Below are positions 17,220 to 25,038 of a stretch of DNA of 42,914 bases, piece by piece. Origin of the DNA: an uncultured Bacteroidia bacterium (GTDB lineage Bacteria > Bacteroidota > Bacteroidia > Bacteroidales > UBA932); contig CACZKE010000022.1 in assembly GCA_902781705.1 (NCBI GenBank), positions 1 to 42,914 on the forward strand, read 5' to 3'. Each line of letters begins with the position of its first letter. Positions within the stretch are counted from its first letter, which is position 1. The notes under the pieces are model-generated. The model was not told where the DNA came from. It did not search any database and saw nothing but the letters and a program-made list of their open reading frames with translations. Position numbers and translations under genes: made by a program.

Positions 17220-18484
17220 TACTTGTACAGGGAAACGTCCGGAATGGGCTTGTCGTATTCACCGCGATCCAGCCGCTCCTTGATCTCCTTGAAGGCGGCG
17301 AGGGTGCGCTCGACGTCCTCCATCGAGTGGGCCGCCGTCGGGATGATGCGGAAGATGACCATGCCCAGCGGGATGACCGGATAGATGACCACGGAGCAGA
17401 AAATGCGGTAGTTCTGCCGGAGGTCCACGACGATGTTCGTCGCCTGCTCCAGGCCGGCCTCCATGTGGACCGGGGTCACGCAGGCCTCGGCCGGGCCGAT
17501 GTCGTAGCCCAGTTCGCGGAAGCCTTCCTGCAGGCGGCGGGTCACCTTCCACAGATGGGCGCGGCGCTCGTCCCCTTCGGGGCTGTCGATGATCTCGAGA
17601 CGTTTGATGCAGCCCTCGACGATAGGCATCGGCAGGGACTTCGCATAGATCTGGGAGCGCATGTTGTAGCGCAGGTAGTCGATGATGTCCTTGTCGGAAG
17701 CGACGAAGCCGCCGATGGTGGCCATCGCCTTCGCATAGGCGCCGATGTACAGGTCCACGCCGTCCATCACGCCGAAGTGCTCGGAGGTGCCGCGGCCGTG
17801 GGGACCCATCACGCCGAAGCCGTGGGCGTCGTCGATCATGAAGCGGAAATTGTACTTCTTCTTCAGGGCCACGATCTCGTCCAGGATGCCCAGGGCGCCG
17901 GTCATGCCGAACACGCCCTCGGTGATGACGAGGATGCCGCCGCCGCTGGCATCGGCCACCTTGGTGGCGCGGGCGAGGACGCGGTCGCAGTCCTTCGCAT
18001 CGTTGTGGCGGAACTTGAATTTGTCGCCGATGTGGAGGCGGATGCCGTCCAGCAGGCAGGCGTGGCACTCGGCGTCATACACGATGACGTCATGCCGGCC
18101 CACGAGGGAGTCGATCGTGGACAGGATGCCCTGGTAGCCGAAATTGAACAGGAAGGCGGCCTCCTTCTTCTCGAAATCGGCGAGCATGCGCTCGAGTTTC
18201 TCGTGGAGGACCGTCTGGCCGGTCATCATGCGGCTGCCCATCGGGTAGGCCATACCCCAGCGGGCGGCGGCCTCGGCATCGACCTTGCGGATCTCGGGAT
18301 GGTTTGCCAGACCCAGGTAGTTGTTCAGGCTCCAGCACAGGACCTCTTTCCCGGCGAAGCGCATATGGGGACCGAGTTCACCCTCGAGTTTGGGGAAAGC
18401 GAAGTAACCGTCGGCCTTCTCACGGTACTGGCCGATGGGACCGCCGGTGGAACGGCGAATCTTTTCGAAAATGTCTGTCTGCAT
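17219..18484 (-). CDS. Alpha-oxoamine synthase, likely cysteate fatty-acyl transferase
   Basis: A 421-residue PLP enzyme of the family that includes serine palmitoyltransferase, AONS and KBL. Visible features are NNYLGLANHP, the ring-stacking His141 in ECHACLLDG, DDAHGFGVMG (PLP Asp and His), and the likely Schiff-base Lys252 in AYAKAMATIGG. SPT-type enzymes join an amino acid to a fatty acyl thioester with loss of CO2. Because cysteate synthase is in the same block, the amino acid here is most likely cysteate, giving 3-ketocapnine, as for SulA of Alistipes finegoldii. Serine (sphingolipid synthesis) is the main alternative and cannot be excluded by motif alone. Confidence 0.85.
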   Translation of the reverse strand: MQTDIFEKIRRSTGGPIGQYREKADGYFAFPKLEGELGPHMRFAGKEVLCWSLNNYLGLANHPEIRKVDAEAAARWGMAYPMGSRMMTGQTVLHEKLERMLADFEKKEAAFLFNFGYQGILSTIDSLVGRHDVIVYDAECHACLLDGIRLHIGDKFKFRHNDAKDCDRVLARATKVADASGGGILVITEGVFGMTGALGILDEIVALKKKYNFRFMIDDAHGFGVMGPHGRGTSEHFGVMDGVDLYIGAYAKAMATIGGFVASDKDIIDYLRYNMRSQIYAKSLPMPIVEGCIKRLEIIDSPEGDERRAHLWKVTRRLQEGFRELGYDIGPAEACVTPVHMEAGLEQATNIVVDLRQNYRIFCSVVIYPVIPLGMVIFRIIPTAAHSMEDVERTLAAFKEIKERLDRGEYDKPIPDVSLYK

Positions 18485-18496
18485 GGCAGTTATGGT

Positions 18497-19582
18497 TTAA
18501 GGTTTTACTTTTTCACGGGAAACGAGCCCCATCGCCCGGAACAGGAATTTCGGAAGGGGCTTGAGCGGGTCGCGCTTTTTCATGTCGATGAACCAGCCCA
18601 GTTTCTTCACCACCGGGACCTTGTGCGTCTCGACGAACTCGATCAGGGTGCCGTCGGGATCCTCGATGTAGGTGAAGTGGCCGGAGGCGTCGCCCATGTC
18701 GAAGGTGATGCCGCCCGGGCAACTGTCCACGGTGAAGGGATGGCCCTTGGACGCGCAAAAGTCCCCGAGGGCCTGCATGCCGGTCACGTCATAGCAGATC
18801 TGGATGAAGCCGGGGTCGCCCCAGTAGCGTCCTTCGAAGATCTTCCGGGGCGTGCGGTCCAGCGCCTGCACCAGTTCGATGCAGTCCGGACCCATCAGGC
18901 CGGAAAACGCCCCCTGACGGCGATGGGAAAGGGTCAGGAGGACCCGGCGGTATCTTTCGTCCGCTCCGGGAAGGAGGGTCCAGTCGGCAAAGACGCCGGT
19001 CTTGTCATACACCACGGTGTCGTAGCCCAGGATTTCCTGATAGAAGGCCACGGACTTGTCCATGTCGGTGACACCCACCACGGCGCCGGCCATGCCGCCG
19101 GTCAATTTGCCTTCGTCAATGTACAGATAATCCGTCTGCACGAGTTGGAAGCAGTTGCCGTAGAGGTCCTTGACATAGAAGCAGGGCGTCCCGTCCGGAA
19201 GGGTGGACGGCTCGCTGACGTCCTTCCACTTGGCCGAGAGCATCTTGTAGCAAGCCGCGACGTTCCGGCAGTTGAGTTTGGCGGCGAAAACGCCGAGGTC
19301 GCCCGTCGCAACGGTGAAGCCCACCGGCTGCGGCTTCCTTTCGGAATATTGCCAGATTTCGAAACCGCCGCCACCCTGCAGGTTCACGGCGATGGCGGCA
19401 TGGCGCTTCTGCGCCTTCCCGCCCGTATAGGGGAGCATCCGCTCCGCCACCGTATCGTCTTCCAGGATCCGGACATCCGTCCCGAAGTGCTCGATGAACC
19501 AATTCCAGGATTTCCTGAAATCGGCCGTCCCGACACCCACCTGCTGGATGCCTGAGATATTGAATCCGCGCTTTTCGTTCAT
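18497..19582 (-). CDS. Two-domain VOC (glyoxalase-fold) protein
   Basis: A 361-residue protein with two vicinal-oxygen-chelate domains, roughly residues 8-165 and 166-315, each having the paired beta-alpha-beta-beta-beta pattern (ISGIQQVGVGTADF; AGAVVGVTDMDKSVAFYQEILG; GHFTYIEDPDGTLIEFVE). VOC enzymes use a divalent metal for isomerase, dioxygenase or lyase chemistry. A basic C-terminal tail (KKRDPLKPLPKFLFRAMG) may associate with membranes. I chose the ATG at 19582 because it follows the TAAATTTG promoter box and the mature fold begins at once. It is the first gene of the sulfonolipid block, 12 bases before the oxoamine synthase; which step it serves is not known to me. Confidence 0.8.
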   Translation of the reverse strand: MNEKRGFNISGIQQVGVGTADFRKSWNWFIEHFGTDVRILEDDTVAERMLPYTGGKAQKRHAAIAVNLQGGGGFEIWQYSERKPQPVGFTVATGDLGVFAAKLNCRNVAACYKMLSAKWKDVSEPSTLPDGTPCFYVKDLYGNCFQLVQTDYLYIDEGKLTGGMAGAVVGVTDMDKSVAFYQEILGYDTVVYDKTGVFADWTLLPGADERYRRVLLTLSHRRQGAFSGLMGPDCIELVQALDRTPRKIFEGRYWGDPGFIQICYDVTGMQALGDFCASKGHPFTVDSCPGGITFDMGDASGHFTYIEDPDGTLIEFVETHKVPVVKKLGWFIDMKKRDPLKPLPKFLFRAMGLVSREKVKP

Positions 19583-19602
19583 CTTATGGTATGAATTACA
19601 AA

Positions 19603-19636
19603 CTTGCAAATTTACCATTTTTATTTTATAACTTTG
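19603..19636 (+). promoter_or_regulatory. Promoter of the macroglobulin-pbpC operon
   Basis: CTTG (19603-19606), 22 bases, then TAACTTTG (19629-19636), 26 bases before the ATG at 19663. The -33 element differs from TTTG at one base. Confidence 0.6.
19607..19614 (-). promoter_or_regulatory. Promoter box of the sulfonolipid/Hdr block
   Basis: The minus strand reads TAAATTTG, matching the Bacteroidota -7 element, 24 bases before the VOC start codon. A TTTG -33 element is not evident. The box lies between the -33 and -7 elements of the divergent plus-strand promoter, so the two promoters physically overlap. Confidence 0.55.
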
Positions 19637-19662
19637 TATCATTCCAAAAAGCATAGAAAAAC

Positions 19663-22600
19663 ATGCGCAGAATCCACCTCATGACCCTTTCGGTGCTGTT
19701 TGCCCTTTTCGCGGCATGCGCACCCAGGCAGACGGAAGCCCCCGACGCCGCCGCTTTCGCCCCTTACATATCGGCCTATACGGGCGGCGTCGTGCCGGAA
19801 GGGACCGCCATCCGCATCGAACTTGCGGCGCCCGTTCCCATGGAGAAGCAGACCGGCGGCCTGTTTTCCTTCAAACCCGCCCTCCCGGGTACCGAGCGGT
19901 GGCTCAGTCCGACCGTCGTCGAGTTCGTTCCCGAATCCCTGAAGGAAGGGACGGTCTATGCGGGCTCGTTCCGGCTCGGGGATGTGGCCGAAATCAAGGA
20001 CACCGGCTGCCGGGTATTCCCCTTCACCATCCAGGCCGCACCCAAGACGGCCACGCTCACGCTGGACGGCGTGAACATCCAGGACAGCGCCCGCCTGGAA
20101 GGAACGGTCCGGCTCAGTGTACCGGCCCCACAGGAAGACATTGAGATTACGGTCGATCCGGCCGTACCTGTGACCCTCACCGGCGAAGGCGACCGCTACC
20201 GCTTCGTCGCGGACGGCATCGCACTTTCAGACAGCGACAAGACAGTCAAAATAACGCTGAAGGTCAAGGGGTTCCAGGATGTCGAGCCGCTCCAGGCGGT
20301 CATCCCGGCCGCCGGCAGTTTCAAGGTCATCGACGCCCGCATCATCCGGGAAGGAAGCCCTTGCGTGGAGGTCCGGTTCAGCGGGCCGCTCGCCGCCTCG
20401 GCCGCGCAGGAAGGGCTCCTGGAGCTCACCGGCGCCGTCCGCCAGAGCGTGGACATCCGGGACAACTGCGCCCGGATCTTCTTCGAGGCCGATGCCGCGA
20501 AGGACCTCTCCCTGACGGTACACCGGGGTGTCAGGAGCGAAGCCGGGAAGGCCCTCGGCGAGGACTTCCGGACCACCTTCCCGGCGGCTGACCCGCTTCC
20601 CGCCGTGGAGATTCCCCTGCAGGGGAACATCATTCCGGACGAGGGGCGCCTGATCCTCCCGTTCCGGGCCGTCAATCTGTCGGCAGTGGACCTGCGGATC
20701 ATCAAGATCTATGAGAACAATGTCCTCCTGTTCCTGCAGGAGAACGAACTGGACGGGGCATCGGAACTCCGGCGTGCCGGCCGGCTGGTCTATAGCCGCC
20801 AGGTTCCCCTGACGGGCGACCCGGCCCGCGACCCGCACCAGTGGAATGACTACAGCATCGACCTCACCGGCCTCTTCGCCCAGGAGCCGGGCGCCATCTA
20901 CCGCATCCGGCTGTCCTTCCGGCAGGAGTATTCCCTGTACGGCGGGAAGGAAGCGCCGCACCTGGTGCCGGTCCGCACCGACGGCCGGCCCACGGAGGAG
21001 GAAGAAGCGGTCTGGGACGTCCAGAACGGCTACTGGTGGGAGAACTTCTACGACTGGGACACCTATGCCTGGGAAGACCGGGACAATCCGGACAAGCCTT
21101 CCTATTACATGGACAGCGACCGGTTCCCGGTCGTGAACCTGCTTTCCTCCAACATCGGTCTCCTGGTCCAGTATGCCGACGGAGACAAACTCTGGGTCGC
21201 TGCCACCGACCTCCGCGATGCGGCGCCGCTGTCCGACATCGACCTCACGGCCTTTGATTTCCAACTCCAGCGCATCGGCTCGGGCAAGACCGACGGAAAG
21301 GGCCTCGCCTGCCTCCAGGTCAGCCGGAAACCCTTCGTCCTGCTGGCCCGCAAGGGCCGCGGAACCGGCTATCTCCGCCTGGGGGACGGATTTGAGAAGT
21401 CCATGAGCCGATTCGACGTGGGCGGAGAGACGGTACAAAAGGGCCTCAAGGGATTCGTCTATGGGGAGCGCGGCGTCTGGCGGCCGGGCGACACCCTGCA
21501 CGTGACGATGATCCTCAGCGACAAGTTGCAGCGCATCCCGGAGGGCCATCCCGCCACGCTGGAACTCTACACGCCCGAGGGACAGTTCTATACGCGGATG
21601 ACGGCGAAGGGGCAGGACGGCTTCTATGCCTTCCCCGTCGCCACCGCCCCCGAGGATCCCACCGGCTGGTGGAACGCCTATATCAAGGTGGGAGGTTCCA
21701 CCTTCCACAAGAGCCTCCACGTGGAGACCATCAAGCCCAACCGCCTGAAAGTGAACCTGGAACTGCCCGGTGACGTGCTGCAGGCCGGGACGCGCACGCA
21801 GGCCCGGATTTCCTCTTCCTGGCTCACCGGCATCCCGGCCTCAGGTCTCAAGGCCGGTGCCCGGATGACCCTCTCCAAGGGGCCCGTCTCCTTCCCCGGT
21901 TTCGACGGTTACGTCTTCCGCAACCCGGCATCGACTTTCGAAGCCAGCGAACACGAACTCTTCAAAACCACCCTCTCGGACAAGGGGACGGCCGATGCCG
22001 CTTTCGACCTTCCGGCTGCCAAGGATGCTCCCGGTCTACTGCAGGCCTTCGTCGTCACCTCCGTCTTCGAGAGCGGCGGCGACGAGAGTTTCACCACCCA
22101 GACGCTCCCCTATTCCCCGTTCCCGGCCTATGTGGGCTTCAAACTCCCGTCCGACGGCGAACTGGAAACCGGCAAGGACCATACGGTCCGGGTCGCTGCC
22201 GTGGATGCTTCCGGCAAGCGCCTCGCAGGCCGCGAACTGGAATACCGCGTCTATAAACTGAAATGGAGTTGGTGGTGGGACCATGAGCCCGGCAGCCTGC
22301 AGAGTTATGTCACCGGACAGGGTGTCACCCCCGTCTCCTCCGGCAAACTCACCTCCGGCACGCAGGATGCCACCTTCACCCTCCACGCCGATGATGCCGA
22401 CTGGGGCCGCTACCTCGTGATTGTCCGGGACATTGCCGGCGGGCACGTCGCCGGGAAGGACGTCGTCATCGACTGGCCCGCCTACCGCGGCCGCGCCGGC
22501 CGGGATGATCCGGATGCCGTGTCCATGCTTACCTTCTCCACCGACAAGGACAGCTACCGCGCCGGTGAGAAAGCCACGGTCTACATCCCCGCCGCCCAGG

Positions 22601-25038
22601 GCGGACAGGCCCTGGTGTCCCTGGAGAACGGTTCCGGGGTGATCGCCCGGGAATGGGTGGGCCTGAACGTAGGCAAGGACACGCCCTACACCTTCACCGT
22701 CACCCCCGAGATGGCGCCGAATTTCTATGTCCACATCACCCTCGTACAGCCCTATAAACTCACTGCCAATGACTTGCCACTCCGCCTCTACGGCGTGAAG
22801 CGCCTCCTGGTGGAGAATCCGGGCTCGCACCTGGAACCCGTCATCAAGGTGGCCGACACCGTCGCCCCCGAAGAGAAGGTCTCCATCCAGGTTTCCGAGA
22901 AATCGGGGCGTCCGATGACCTACACCCTCGCCGTCGTGGACGAGGGCCTGCTGGACCTCACGGCCTTCAAGACCCCGTCCCCGTGGGAAGCGATGTACCG
23001 GAACGAAGCCCTGGGCGTGAAGACCTGGGACCTCTTCGACCAGGTGGTCGGGGCCTATGCCGGCCGGCTGAGCCCGATGCTTTCCATCGGCGGTGACCAG
23101 GAGAACATCGTCGCGGCCCGCAAGGACAACCGTTTCAATCCGGTCGTGCGGTTCATGGGACCGTTCACCCTGGACAAGGGCTCCCGGAAGCACGAAATCC
23201 GCCTGCCCATGTACGTGGGCAGCCTCCGCGTGATGGTCGTCGCCGGACACGGCGGCGCCTACGGGAAGGCCGACCGGACCGTCGCCGTCAAATCCCCGCT
23301 GATGGTCCTGACTACCCTGCCGAGGCAGGTCTGCGCCGGGGAGGATATCGTCCTTCCGGTCAACGTCCTGGCCCTGGACGGGAAGGTCCGGGAAGCCAAG
23401 GTGACCGTGAAGGCGGAAGGCCCGCTCCAGGTTGACGGCGCTTCCTTCGCCTCGGTCCAGTTCGGGAAAGAAGGCGACCAGGTCGTCCGCTTCGCCCTCA
23501 AGGCAACGGGCGAAGGCGCCGCGAAGGTCACCGTCTCGGCGGAAGGCTCCTCCCACAAGGCCCACGAGACCGTGAACATCCAGGTCGTCCATCCGAATCC
23601 GGAAACCGTCACTGTCCGGCAGGAGAAACTGGCGGCCGGCAAGACCGTCTCCTTCGACGCCGGCGACCGGGCCACCCTCTCGCTGGCCGGATTCCCGGCC
23701 GTGGACGCCTCCGGCCTGTACCAGACCCTGAAGAATTACCCGTATGACTGCACGGAACAGCTTTCCTCCCGCGGTCTGACCATGCTGCATCTGCTGCCGC
23801 TGCTTTCGCAGGCGGAAGCCCGGGAGGCCCGGAGCCTCATTCCGGACATCATCCGCCAACTGTACGCCCGCCAGCGCAGCGACGGCGGTTTCGCCTACTG
23901 GAACGGCAGCGGCTATTCCCAGCCCTGGGCCAGTTCCATGGCCGGACAGTTCCTTGCCGAGGCGGCTGCCGCAGGTTTCGAAGTGCAGCCCTCCGTCCTC
24001 GGGAACTGGAAACGCTTCCAGGGCAACCAGAGCCGGGCCTACCGCTATGCCGGGAACGCCTACAACCAACTGGACGAATGCTATCGGCTCTATTCCCTTG
24101 CCGTCGCCGGAGCTCCTTCCAATGCAGCCATGAACCGCCTCAAGGAGAGCGGCGGCCTGGACAGCCGGGCCGAGTGGATGCTCGCCGCCGCCTACGCCGT
24201 GAGCGGCAAGACGAAACAGGCGCAGGAACTGATGGCGAAAGCCCTGTCCGGCAACTACGACCGGGATGACTTCACCTTTGGTTCCAACCTGCGTGACAAA
24301 GCCGTCGTCCTCCAGGCCTACGCCCTGACCGGCAACGTCGCCCAGGCCCTTCCGACCGCCCTCGAAGTGGCCGGTAGCATCAACAAGGGGCACTGTTCCA
24401 CGCAGGAGGCCGCCTTCGCCGCCATGGCGATGGACCGCCTGTATGCGAAGGTGGGCACCCAGACCCTCAAGGCGACTGTCGGCGGGAAGGAAGTCACTTC
24501 CGCCCAGTCCGTCCACACGGAACCGGTGACCGGGGCCGTGGAGGTGAAAAACACCTCGGACGGCGACCTGTATGTCACTTTGACGAAGGTTTCCCGTGCG
24601 CCCGCCGGGACGAAGGTTTCCGCCGCAGAAAGCGGCCTGAAACTCTCCGTCACCTGGCAGGATGCCGCCGACAAGGCGCTTAAGCCCGCATCGATCCCGC
24701 AGGGGACGGAATTCACGGCCGTCGTGAAGGTGAGCAACCCCACCCCTTCCGACTACCGGTATCTGGCCCTGACCGAGCGGATTCCCTCCGGCTGGGAAAT
24801 CCTTAACCAACGGATGCGGGGCGGTTCCACCGAGGGGGACGCCGATTACAGCGACATCCGGGACGACCGCTGCAACTGGTTCTTCGACCTGCCGCACGGG
24901 GCGACCAAGACCTTTACGCTCCGGCTCCGTGCCGCCTATGAAGGCGAATACATCCTGCCGGCCGTCACTTGCACGGCCATGTACAACCCGCAGGTAGCCG
25001 CCAACACGGCCTCCGGGACGGCTTCCGTCACCCGATGA
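19663..25038 (+). CDS. Alpha-2-macroglobulin lipoprotein with thioester (YfhM-like)
   Basis: A 1791-residue bacterial alpha-2-macroglobulin. It starts with a lipoprotein signal whose FAAC lipobox gives Cys19, so it is expected to be a lipid-anchored envelope protein. Many macroglobulin (MG) beta domains follow, then the YGERGVWRPGDTLHVT segment typical of bacterial members. The thioester motif CTEQ is intact at Cys1363 to Gln1366, followed by an alpha/alpha barrel (QRSDGGFAYWNGSG) and a receptor-binding-like C-terminal domain. Such proteins are thought to trap attacking proteases covalently. It overlaps pbpC by 4 bases (ATGA); this pairing of macroglobulin with PBP1C is known from many bacteria, including E. 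coli, and suggests joint envelope repair and defence. Confidence 0.93.
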   Translation: MRRIHLMTLSVLFALFAACAPRQTEAPDAAAFAPYISAYTGGVVPEGTAIRIELAAPVPMEKQTGGLFSFKPALPGTERWLSPTVVEFVPESLKEGTVYAGSFRLGDVAEIKDTGCRVFPFTIQAAPKTATLTLDGVNIQDSARLEGTVRLSVPAPQEDIEITVDPAVPVTLTGEGDRYRFVADGIALSDSDKTVKITLKVKGFQDVEPLQAVIPAAGSFKVIDARIIREGSPCVEVRFSGPLAASAAQEGLLELTGAVRQSVDIRDNCARIFFEADAAKDLSLTVHRGVRSEAGKALGEDFRTTFPAADPLPAVEIPLQGNIIPDEGRLILPFRAVNLSAVDLRIIKIYENNVLLFLQENELDGASELRRAGRLVYSRQVPLTGDPARDPHQWNDYSIDLTGLFAQEPGAIYRIRLSFRQEYSLYGGKEAPHLVPVRTDGRPTEEEEAVWDVQNGYWWENFYDWDTYAWEDRDNPDKPSYYMDSDRFPVVNLLSSNIGLLVQYADGDKLWVAATDLRDAAPLSDIDLTAFDFQLQRIGSGKTDGKGLACLQVSRKPFVLLARKGRGTGYLRLGDGFEKSMSRFDVGGETVQKGLKGFVYGERGVWRPGDTLHVTMILSDKLQRIPEGHPATLELYTPEGQFYTRMTAKGQDGFYAFPVATAPEDPTGWWNAYIKVGGSTFHKSLHVETIKPNRLKVNLELPGDVLQAGTRTQARISSSWLTGIPASGLKAGARMTLSKGPVSFPGFDGYVFRNPASTFEASEHELFKTTLSDKGTADAAFDLPAAKDAPGLLQAFVVTSVFESGGDESFTTQTLPYSPFPAYVGFKLPSDGELETGKDHTVRVAAVDASGKRLAGRELEYRVYKLKWSWWWDHEPGSLQSYVTGQGVTPVSSGKLTSGTQDATFTLHADDADWGRYLVIVRDIAGGHVAGKDVVIDWPAYRGRAGRDDPDAVSMLTFSTDKDSYRAGEKATVYIPAAQGGQALVSLENGSGVIAREWVGLNVGKDTPYTFTVTPEMAPNFYVHITLVQPYKLTANDLPLRLYGVKRLLVENPGSHLEPVIKVADTVAPEEKVSIQVSEKSGRPMTYTLAVVDEGLLDLTAFKTPSPWEAMYRNEALGVKTWDLFDQVVGAYAGRLSPMLSIGGDQENIVAARKDNRFNPVVRFMGPFTLDKGSRKHEIRLPMYVGSLRVMVVAGHGGAYGKADRTVAVKSPLMVLTTLPRQVCAGEDIVLPVNVLALDGKVREAKVTVKAEGPLQVDGASFASVQFGKEGDQVVRFALKATGEGAAKVTVSAEGSSHKAHETVNIQVVHPNPETVTVRQEKLAAGKTVSFDAGDRATLSLAGFPAVDASGLYQTLKNYPYDCTEQLSSRGLTMLHLLPLLSQAEAREARSLIPDIIRQLYARQRSDGGFAYWNGSGYSQPWASSMAGQFLAEAAAAGFEVQPSVLGNWKRFQGNQSRAYRYAGNAYNQLDECYRLYSLAVAGAPSNAAMNRLKESGGLDSRAEWMLAAAYAVSGKTKQAQELMAKALSGNYDRDDFTFGSNLRDKAVVLQAYALTGNVAQALPTALEVAGSINKGHCSTQEAAFAAMAMDRLYAKVGTQTLKATVGGKEVTSAQSVHTEPVTGAVEVKNTSDGDLYVTLTKVSRAPAGTKVSAAESGLKLSVTWQDAADKALKPASIPQGTEFTAVVKVSNPTPSDYRYLALTERIPSGWEILNQRMRGGSTEGDADYSDIRDDRCNWFFDLPHGATKTFTLRLRAAYEGEYILPAVTCTAMYNPQVAANTASGTASVTR

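Noticed and set aside
17219-18484. Serine palmitoyltransferase for sphingolipids
   Set aside because: Possible by family, but the same unit encodes cysteate synthase, so cysteate is the more likely substrate. Kept as the alternative.
22036-24897. 953-codon minus-strand frame opposite the macroglobulin
   Set aside because: Composition is typical of an antisense image of GC-rich coding DNA; it has no domain motifs, and the plus-strand macroglobulin has signal, thioester and domain features.
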